DNA of 59,852 bases, taken from assembly GCF_028657195.3 (NCBI RefSeq), contig NZ_JANCPR020000059.1, positions 1 to 59,852 on the forward strand, read 5' to 3'. The notes beneath the pieces are model-generated. The model searched no databases, was not told the DNA's origin, and was given only the letters and a program-made list of their open reading frames with translations. The position numbers were made by a program, and so were the translations under genes. The stretch's first letter is position 1, and every line of letters starts with the position of its first letter. Shown one piece after another: positions 53,927-59,852 of the stretch. Origin of the DNA: Streptomyces iconiensis. Its GTDB lineage: Bacteria > Actinomycetota > Actinomycetes > Streptomycetales > Streptomycetaceae.

Positions 53927-55981
53927 ATGAGCACCGCCCGCCCCACCAGCAGTCAGCCGAAGACAGCACAGAGCGCCCGGACCCATGCGGTCCGGGTACT
54001 GCGGCACGTATGGATCCCCCTCAAGGACGGAACGCGCCTCGCGGCCCGCGTCTGGCTGCCCGCCGACGCGCGTGGTCCCGTGCCCGCCGTGCTGGAGTAC
54101 ATCCCGTACCGCAAGAACGACGGGACGGCGCCCCGCGACGTGACCCTGCACGGCCAGTTCGCGCAGGCCGGCTATGCCTCCGTACGCGTCGACTGCCGGG
54201 GCAGCGGCGACTCCGACGGCGTGATGCTGGACGAGTACCACCAGACCGAGCTGGACGACGCGCTCGAAGTGCTCGCATGGATCGAGCAGCAGGACTGGGC
54301 GGACGGACAGGTCGCGATCATCGGCAAGTCCTGGGGCGGGTTCAACGGGCTCCAGATCGCGGCGCTCCAGCCCCCGCAGCTGAGCTGCATCGTCACCGTC
54401 TGCTCCACCGACGACCGCTACGCCGACGACGTGCACTACGCGGGCGGCTCCCTGCTGGCCTCCGAGATGCTGCCGTGGGCCGCGACGATGCTCGCCTACA
54501 ACGCGCGCCCCGGCGACCCGGCCGTGCTCGGCGACTCCTGGCGCCAGGAGTGGCTGGACCGGCTCGACAAGACCGTCCCCTACGCGGAGGAGTGGATCTC
54601 CCACCAGCGGCGTGACGCCTACTGGGAGCACGGTTCCGTGTGCGAGGACTACTCGGCCATCCAGGTCCCCGTCTACGCGGTCGGCGGCTGGCTGGACCCC
54701 TACCGGGGTGCGATCTTCCGGCTGATGGAGAACCTCGACCAGGCGAAGGCCCCCACCAAGGCCCTCATCGGGCCCTGGGCGCACACCTACCCCCACCAGG
54801 CCGAACCCGGCCCCGCGATGGACTTCCAGGGCGAGTGCGTGCGCTGGTTCGACCACTGGATGCACGGCGCCGACAACGGGATCATGGACGAGCCCCGGCT
54901 GCGTGCCTGGATGCCCCAGTCGGCACCCTTCGGCTCCGACCGCGAGACCCGCGAAGGGCGCTGGATCGCCGAGCCCTCCTGGCCGGCGCCCGGCGTCGAG
55001 GCCCGCCGTATCCCGCTCACCGGAATGGGCGGCCACGAGGGCAGCGCGCTGCTGCGCTCGCCGCTGGCGATCGGGGCGCCCTCGGGCGACTTCCTCAAGT
55101 TCGGTGACATCCCCGGCCAGTACGGCGATCAGGCGGCCGACGACGGCCGCTCCCACACCTTCACCGGGCCCGTACTCGCGGAGACCGTGGAGATTCTGGG
55201 CGCCCCCGAGGTCACCCTGCGCGTCACCAGCGACCGCCCGCAGGCGCAGCTCGCCGTGCGGCTGTGCGAGGTCTTCCCCGACGGCTCCTCCAAGCTGGCC
55301 ACCACGGGACTGCTCAACCTCACCCACAGGGACGGGCACGCCGAGCCGCAGCCGCTGGAGCCCGGCCGTGCCTACGACGTGACCGTGCCGCTCTTCGCGA
55401 TCGGCCACGCCTTCGGCGCCGGCAACCGTATCCGCGTCTCCGTCTCCGCCTCGCTGTGGCCGTGGGCCTGGCCGTCGCCGGAGCGGGTGACCGTCGAACT
55501 CGACGCCGCGCACGGCGAGTTGACCCTCCCGGTGCGTCCGCCCCGGCCGGCTGAGGACGAGGCGCTGCGCCCGTTCGCGCCGCCGCGCGGCGGACCGCCG
55601 CACAGCATCGAAATGAGCGGCATCCCCGGTGACCGCACGGTCACCTACGACCTGGAGACCGGCGAGCAGACGATCGCCACCACTCCGGCCGACGGCACGA
55701 TGGTCGACCACGCCGACGGCCTGACCCGTACGGGCTCCGACCTCAACCGCTTCCGCCTCACCGAGGGCGACCCCCTCTCGGCGGTCGTGGAGTGCGAGCG
55801 CGACGAGGCGATCAGCCGTGCGGACTGGGTCACCCGCGTGCACACCCGGTCGCGGATGACGGCCGACGAGAGCGACTTCCTCGTCGTCAACACGCTCACC
55901 GCGTACGAGGGGCAGGGCGCGGCAGAACGCCAAGTCTTCGCGCGTACATGGACGTTCTCCGTACCCAGGGACCAGGTGTGA
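53927..55981 (+). CDS. CocE/NonD-family alpha/beta hydrolase (S15 peptidase-like)
   Basis: A 684-residue protein of the CocE/X-Pro dipeptidyl-peptidase group. The alpha/beta-hydrolase core spans residues about 25-330 with nucleophile Ser135 in IIGKSWGGFNGLQ, EYIPYRKNDGTAPRD near the start and the late GPWAHTYPHQ histidine. A C-terminal jelly-roll (from about 390, TFTGPVLAETVEILGAPEVTLRV) completes the family layout. It hydrolyses esters or N-terminal peptide bonds in the cytosol. Its stop overlaps the start of the ABC substrate-binding protein (GTGA), so the two are coupled, hinting that it processes an imported compound. Confidence 0.93.
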   Translation: MSTARPTSSQPKTAQSARTHAVRVLRHVWIPLKDGTRLAARVWLPADARGPVPAVLEYIPYRKNDGTAPRDVTLHGQFAQAGYASVRVDCRGSGDSDGVMLDEYHQTELDDALEVLAWIEQQDWADGQVAIIGKSWGGFNGLQIAALQPPQLSCIVTVCSTDDRYADDVHYAGGSLLASEMLPWAATMLAYNARPGDPAVLGDSWRQEWLDRLDKTVPYAEEWISHQRRDAYWEHGSVCEDYSAIQVPVYAVGGWLDPYRGAIFRLMENLDQAKAPTKALIGPWAHTYPHQAEPGPAMDFQGECVRWFDHWMHGADNGIMDEPRLRAWMPQSAPFGSDRETREGRWIAEPSWPAPGVEARRIPLTGMGGHEGSALLRSPLAIGAPSGDFLKFGDIPGQYGDQAADDGRSHTFTGPVLAETVEILGAPEVTLRVTSDRPQAQLAVRLCEVFPDGSSKLATTGLLNLTHRDGHAEPQPLEPGRAYDVTVPLFAIGHAFGAGNRIRVSVSASLWPWAWPSPERVTVELDAAHGELTLPVRPPRPAEDEALRPFAPPRGGPPHSIEMSGIPGDRTVTYDLETGEQTIATTPADGTMVDHADGLTRTGSDLNRFRLTEGDPLSAVVECERDEAISRADWVTRVHTRSRMTADESDFLVVNTLTAYEGQGAAERQVFARTWTFSVPRDQV

Positions 55982-56988
55982 GGCCGCTGCCCGGCTCCCG
56001 GAGCCTCGCCGCGCGGGTTGCGGATTCCGGTTCCCGGAACCTCGCGCGGGTGGCCGGTTCCCGGAGCCTCGCGCGCGCTCACAGCAAGGGTTACGCGGCG
56101 GCGGCTGCGCTGTTGGCGCTGGGCCTGCTGCTGGCGCTCACCGGTTGTGGGCGCGCCGCCGCTTCGGCGACGGGCGGCAGGCCGACCGTCGTCATCGGCG
56201 CCAAGCAGTTCACCGAGCAGTGGATCATCGGCGAGATGTACAAGCAGGCCCTCACCAAGGCCGGCTACGACGTCGAGCTGAAGTCCAACATCGGCTCGAC
56301 CGAGATCATCGACGGCGCCCTCACCTCGGGCCAGATCGACCTGTACCCCGAGTACACCGGGGTGATCCTCCAGTCGCTCGCCCGCGACAAGTCGATCCCG
56401 CACTCGGCGCACGAGACGTTCGAGAAGGCGAAGAAGTACCAGGAGACGCGCGGGCTGACGATGCTGCCGCCCACGCCGTTCCAGAACAAGAACGCCGTCG
56501 CGGTGAAGCCCGCGTTCGCCGAGAAGTACGGGCTGAAGACCATCGGAGACCTCAACAAGGCCGGTCACGTCCGCTTCGCCGAGTACCCCGACAACATCGC
56601 GGGTGCGTTCGGCTACGGCGAGATGGTCAAGAAGTACGGCCTGAAGGACACCAAGGTCAGGTCGCTCAACATCGGCCTCCAGTACAAGGCGCTCGACCAC
56701 GGCGACGTGGAGGCGGCCGACGTCTTCACCACCGACCCCCAGCTCGCGCGCGGCAACTACACGATCCTCAAGGACGACCGGAGCTTCTACGGGTTCCAGA
56801 ACGTCGCCCCTGTAGTGCACAAGAAGGTGCTCAAGGAGCAGGGGCCCGAGTTCGCGAAGACGCTCAACTCGATCAACGCGCTGCTGACCGAGAAGGCCGT
56901 GCAGGACCTCAACAGGGCCGTCGACACGGTGCGGCTCACGCCGAGTGAGGTCGCCGAGAAGTTCTTGAAGGCCAACCATCTGCTGTGA
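55978..56988 (+). CDS. Betaine/osmoprotectant-type ABC substrate-binding lipoprotein
   Basis: A 336-residue OpuAC-type binding protein of the OsmF/OpuCC group: TVVIGAKQFTEQWIIGEMYKQ, KSNIGSTEIIDGALTSGQIDLYPEYTG and GFQNVAPVVHKKVLKEQG. A signal segment (AAAALLALGLLLALTGC) ends in a good lipobox. The GTG at 55978 overlaps the preceding stop by four bases. It gives an odd 35-residue pre-signal made of GSRSLAARVADSGSRNLARV-like repeats, so a GTG at 56050 may be the true start. Ligands in this group are glycine betaine, choline or related compounds, including ergothioneine. Confidence 0.9.
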   Translation: MRPLPGSRSLAARVADSGSRNLARVAGSRSLARAHSKGYAAAAALLALGLLLALTGCGRAAASATGGRPTVVIGAKQFTEQWIIGEMYKQALTKAGYDVELKSNIGSTEIIDGALTSGQIDLYPEYTGVILQSLARDKSIPHSAHETFEKAKKYQETRGLTMLPPTPFQNKNAVAVKPAFAEKYGLKTIGDLNKAGHVRFAEYPDNIAGAFGYGEMVKKYGLKDTKVRSLNIGLQYKALDHGDVEAADVFTTDPQLARGNYTILKDDRSFYGFQNVAPVVHKKVLKEQGPEFAKTLNSINALLTEKAVQDLNRAVDTVRLTPSEVAEKFLKANHLL

Positions 56989-57196
56989 GTCCGCCGGTCC
57001 GACGGTCTTGCGATGTGAGGCGGCCGGTGTGACGGCGGCACGTGTGCGTGCCCGGCCGCTTCCGCTGCCTCCCGCCGCCTTCCGCCCCTGACGGCCGGTT
57101 CGGCACCGCCGGTCCGGTACGTCGGCTCTCTCGCCGTCGCTGCGGAGAAGAGCCGCCGCCGCGGGCCGACGTTCATTCAAGGAGAACCCACCCCCC

Positions 57197-58240
57197 ATGA
57201 GTACGGAAAAAACGCCTGCTTCCGCGCAGGACATAGTCTTCGACCATGTGGTCAAGACCTATCCCAACGCCGCTTCCCCCGCGGTCGACGACCTGTCGCT
57301 GACCGTTTCCGCGGGCGAGATATGCGTGCTGCTGGGGCCCTCGGGCAGCGGTAAGACGACCGCGTTGATGATGGTCAACAGGCTGGCCGAGATCACGGGT
57401 GGCGACATCAGGATCGGGGGCCGGTCCATCACGGACCATGATCCGATTGAGCTGCGGCGTTCCATCGGCTACGTCATCCAGCAGACGGGGCTCTTCCCGC
57501 ATCTGACGATCGCCGACAACATCGCGACCGTCCCCAAGGTTCTGGGGTGGGACAAGAGGCGGGTCAAGGACCGGGTCGCCGAACTGCTGGACCTGGTGGG
57601 GCTGCCGGTTGCCGAGTTCGGCAGGCGTTACCCCTCGCAACTGTCCGGGGGCCAGCGTCAGCGGGTCGGTATCGCCAGGGCGCTGGCGGCGGATCCGCCC
57701 GTGATGCTGATGGACGAGCCGTTCGGGGCGCTCGACCCGATCACCCGGGAGCGTGTGCAGGACGAGTTCCTGGCGCTGCACGAGCGCATCCGCAAGACCG
57801 TCATCTTCGTCAGCCACGACATCGACGAGGCCGTGAAGATGGGCGACCGGATCGCGATCTTCCGCGAGGGCGGCAAGCTCGCGCAGTACGACACCCCGCG
57901 CACCCTGCTCAAGGAGCCGGCCGACGAGTTCGTCGCCCGCTTCGTCGGCGCCGACCGCGGCCTCAAGCGGCTCACCCTCACCCGCCTCGCCGAGCTGGAC
58001 CTCACGCCCGCGACCTCGGGTGACGCGGCGCTGCCCGCCATCGGCGCCGACGCGAGCCTGCGCGCCGCGCTCTCCCTCATGGTGGCCGAGGGCACCGACG
58101 CCGTACGCGTGATGGAGTCCGGCGACGGAGGCGGCGGCGGTGAAGTCGGCGCCGGCGGCGAAGGCGGCGAAGGGCCCGGCGGCGCGAAGGCGTTGGGCAC
58201 GGCCTCGCTGGACGCCGTGCGGAAGGCGGGCGCGGCGTGA
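57197..58240 (+). CDS. Betaine-type ABC transporter ATPase
   Basis: A 347-residue ATP-binding protein of the ProV/OpuCA type. Walker A LLGPSGSGKTTALMM, Q-loop YVIQQTGLFPHLT, signature LSGGQRQRVGIARAL, Walker B VMLMDEPFGALDP and the SHDIDEAVKMGDRIA switch are all present. The C-terminal CBS-like region is short and ends in a Gly/Glu repeat (GGGGEVGAGGEGGEGPGG). AAGGAGAA precedes the ATG. A 208-base gap with a GC hairpin separates it from the binding-protein gene, so a second promoter is possible; its stop overlaps the next gene. Confidence 0.95.
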   Translation: MSTEKTPASAQDIVFDHVVKTYPNAASPAVDDLSLTVSAGEICVLLGPSGSGKTTALMMVNRLAEITGGDIRIGGRSITDHDPIELRRSIGYVIQQTGLFPHLTIADNIATVPKVLGWDKRRVKDRVAELLDLVGLPVAEFGRRYPSQLSGGQRQRVGIARALAADPPVMLMDEPFGALDPITRERVQDEFLALHERIRKTVIFVSHDIDEAVKMGDRIAIFREGGKLAQYDTPRTLLKEPADEFVARFVGADRGLKRLTLTRLAELDLTPATSGDAALPAIGADASLRAALSLMVAEGTDAVRVMESGDGGGGGEVGAGGEGGEGPGGAKALGTASLDAVRKAGAA

Positions 58241-58944
58241 GTGCGGGCCCCGTCATCCCCGACTTCGGGGACCCCAGCGCGTGCGTGGCGAGCGACGCGA
58301 CCTTCTGCGCCGACTGGTTCACCGACCACTGGTGGAACCTGTTCTGGCCCGCTCTGCTCCAGCACCTCGAACTCACCCTGATCGCGGTCGTCCTCGGCTT
58401 CGTTCTCGCCGTCGCCGCCGCTGTCCTGTGCCACTTCAAGGGCTGGCTCGCCGCGCCCGTCTCGGCCGTGACCTCGTTCCTCTATACGGTCCCGCCGCTG
58501 GCGCTCTTCCAGCTCCTCGTCCCCGTGACGGGTTTCTCGGTGCTGACCGTCGAGATCGCGCTCGTGCTCTACAGCATCTACCTGCTGTTCACCACGTTCC
58601 TCACCGGTCTGCGCGAGGTGCCGGGCGACGCCGTACGTGCCGCGCGCGGCATGGGGCTCACCCGGCGGCAGATCCTCTTCAAGGTCGAACTGCGGCTCGC
58701 CGTGCCCTCGTTGATCGCGGGCCTGCGGGTGGCGACGGTCATGACGATCGGCATCGTCGCCATCGCCGCCTACGTCGTCGACAAGGGGCTCGGCTCGCTC
58801 ATCCTCAAGGCGCTCCAGTCGCCGTTCAACACCCAGTTCATCGGGGCGGGCGCGCTCGCCGTCGTGCTCGCGCTCGCCGCCGACGGTGCGCTCGTCCTCG
58901 CCGGACGACTGCTCACCCCGTGGGCGCGGACGAGGAGGGCGTAA
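58237..58944 (+). CDS. Betaine-type ABC transporter permease 1
   Basis: A 235-residue permease of the OpuCB/ProW type with about five membrane segments. The ATPase-contact EAA loop is GLREVPGDAVRAARGMGLTRRQILFKVE. GTG at 58237 overlaps the ATPase stop (GTGA), so translation is coupled. An N-terminal external stretch (PDFGDPSACVASDATFCADW) precedes the first helix. It pairs with the second permease to form the heterodimeric pore. Confidence 0.93.
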   Translation: MSAGPVIPDFGDPSACVASDATFCADWFTDHWWNLFWPALLQHLELTLIAVVLGFVLAVAAAVLCHFKGWLAAPVSAVTSFLYTVPPLALFQLLVPVTGFSVLTVEIALVLYSIYLLFTTFLTGLREVPGDAVRAARGMGLTRRQILFKVELRLAVPSLIAGLRVATVMTIGIVAIAAYVVDKGLGSLILKALQSPFNTQFIGAGALAVVLALAADGALVLAGRLLTPWARTRRA

Positions 58945-58947
58945 GTC

Positions 58948-59601
58948 ATGGGTACGTTTCTCGGTTCCTTCACCTTCATGGGAGACCAGCTCTCCCTGCT
59001 GCTGGAGAAGACGGGCCAGCACGTCTGGATGTGCGCGATCGTCGTCGCGGTCTCGCTCGCCGTCGCGCTGCCGCTCGGGCTGTGGCTGGGCCATCTGCAC
59101 AAGGGCGAGTTCCTGACCACCAGCATTTCCAACATCGGCCGCGCGCTGCCCAATCTCGCCGTCATCGCGATCGGGCTCGGTATCTTTGGCCTCAACTTCA
59201 CCAATATCGCCATCGCGCTGCTGATTACGGCGATACCGCCGATTCTCAGCCAGGCGTACCTGGCTGTCGATCAGGTCGACCCGGACATGGTGCGCGCTGC
59301 GCGCGGCATGGGCCTTACTCCGGCGCAGATCCTCTTCAAGGTCGAGCTGCCGCTTGCGCTTCCGCTGTTGTTTTCTGGTGTGCGTATCGCGGTTGTCTAC
59401 GTCATCTCCAGTGCGACGCTTGCCACCGTCGCCGGTGGGGGCGGTCTGGGGGACATCGTTCTCGGGCAGGCCACGTATGGGCTTGAAGGGGTTATTGCTG
59501 CGGCGCTGTGGGTTGCCGTCCTCGCTTTGGCCGCGGATGGGGTGTTGGCGTTGTTGCAGCGTGTGCTGGTGCCTCGGGGGTTGCGGGTTGCCCGGGGCTG
59601 A
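58948..59601 (+). CDS. Betaine-type ABC transporter permease 2
   Basis: A 217-residue permease of the OpuCD/ProW type with about five membrane segments and the EAA loop QVDPDMVRAARGMGLTPAQILFKVE. It starts three bases after permease 1, with GAGGAG upstream. The order binding protein, ATPase, permease, permease resembles OpuC-type osmoprotectant importers. Third-position T is clearly more frequent in its last 350 bases than elsewhere in the operon. Confidence 0.93.
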   Translation: MGTFLGSFTFMGDQLSLLLEKTGQHVWMCAIVVAVSLAVALPLGLWLGHLHKGEFLTTSISNIGRALPNLAVIAIGLGIFGLNFTNIAIALLITAIPPILSQAYLAVDQVDPDMVRAARGMGLTPAQILFKVELPLALPLLFSGVRIAVVYVISSATLATVAGGGGLGDIVLGQATYGLEGVIAAALWVAVLALAADGVLALLQRVLVPRGLRVARG

Positions 59602-59823
59602 GTTCGGGGCTTCGCCCCGTGCCCCGTTGTTGTTCCGCGGGCTTCGCCCCCGCTGGCCCGTTGCTTCGGGGCTGCGCCCCGGGACCCGCTGTTGTGGTTC
59701 CTGTCTTTTGAAGCCCGTTTCCGTTCAACATGGGGGCTTCGCCCCCTGGCCCCCGTTGGCCTCGCCGGCCGGGCGTCGGGGGGCTCCGCCCCCAACAGCC
59801 CCCCGCTAGAGGTGGGCTCCGCC
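59602..59823 (+). repeat. Cluster of GC-rich hairpins after the ABC operon
   Basis: Several short palindromes with CTTCG or CTCCG loops follow the last permease: CGGGGCTTCGCCCCG near 59605, GCGGGCTTCGCCCCCGC near 59637, CGGGGCTGCGCCCCG near 59666, GGGGGCTTCGCCCCC near 59732 and GGGGGCTCCGCCCCC near 59779. Individually they look like terminators; as a cluster they look like dispersed palindromic repeats. Confidence 0.75.
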
Positions 59824-59832
59824 CCCCTCTAG
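59806..59832. terminator. Hairpin built on CTAGAGG/CCTCTAG arms
   Basis: CTAGAGG, T, GGGC, TCC, GCCC, C, CCTCTAG: an 11-bp stem with one mismatch. It reads the same on either strand and probably ends transcription of the ABC operon or of a convergent gene beyond the window. Confidence 0.75.
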
Positions 59833-59845
59833 GACTCCCCCCGGC
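59824..59845. repeat. 22-bp direct repeat, copy 2
   Basis: Identical to bases 1-22. Here it includes the right arm of the hairpin at 59806-59832 plus GACTCCCCCCGGC. Confidence 0.8.
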
Positions 59846-59852
59846 TCTCCTC

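Noticed and set aside
53912..55933. 673-codon minus-strand frame opposite the CocE gene
   Set aside because: Val/Gly/Asp/Arg-rich antisense translation with no motifs, fully covered by a convincing plus-strand hydrolase.

Overview
The window reads as chromosomal DNA of a Streptomyces-type actinomycete. GC is very high with strong third-position G/C bias, GTG and TTG starts are common, and groEL2 sits behind tandem CIRCE elements. The families present (HelR-type RNA polymerase ATPase, XPB helicase with a Helicase_C_3/WYL-like neighbour, DUF4031, MocR, Uma2) are typical of that genus. I see no rRNA, tRNA, CRISPR array, intact insertion sequence, prophage or antibiotic gene cluster.

Layout. 0.1-3.1 kb: MoaD/ThiS-type sulfur carrier, cold-shock protein and GroEL2, each followed by a strong hairpin terminator. 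3.1-3.7 kb: Phd/YefM-RelE type toxin-antitoxin pair. 3.9-10.3 kb: two tandem sensor-domain membrane proteins, an AGCS Na+/amino-acid symporter, a MerR regulator, and a TetR plus MFS exporter. 10.4-12.0 kb: SGNH hydrolase and Uma2 protein. 12.1-16.1 kb: N-acetylmuramic acid uptake and catabolism (PTS EIIBC, MurQ, RpiR regulator). 16.1-18.4 kb: conserved hypothetical protein, DUF4031 and MocR regulator. 18.6-24.4 kb: two secreted ricin-type lectin-only proteins, an MFS exporter, an HD hydrolase, CutC and a PhnZ-like HD protein. 24.5-27.3 kb: a visibly less GC-rich three-gene module (WXG-motif protein, helical/alpha-beta hydrolase, lipoprotein) that resembles a type VII lipase-effector cassette. 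27.6-31.2 kb: secreted serine hydrolase, alpha/beta hydrolase and secreted SGNH esterase.

31.8-41.6 kb looks like one sugar-utilisation regulon. It holds an MFS importer plus GH3, then a divergent GH20 / GH1-TetR pair. Both promoter regions carry the same inverted repeat, AAAACCG-N9-CGGTTTT, and in the first copy it sits on a TTGACA-17-TACGGT promoter. The simplest model is that the TetR protein represses both units until an imported glycoside relieves it. None of the glycosidases shows a signal peptide, so hydrolysis is probably intracellular. Between the two units lie a small caspase/CHAT-like protein, a SnoaL-like protein and an IS5-family transposase remnant.

41.7-53.6 kb: PLP-dependent dehydratase, HelR-type ATPase, Thr-rich small protein, GT87 glycosyltransferase, XPB, a second Uma2 protein, a Helicase_C_3/WYL-like protein and a HAAS-type membrane protein. 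53.9-59.6 kb: a CocE/NonD hydrolase translationally coupled to a betaine-type ABC importer (substrate-binding protein, ATPase, two permeases). The window closes in a cluster of GC-rich hairpins, and a 22-bp sequence occurs at both its first and last bases.

A feature running through the whole window is expansion of simple repeats, in spacers and in frame inside at least ten genes.
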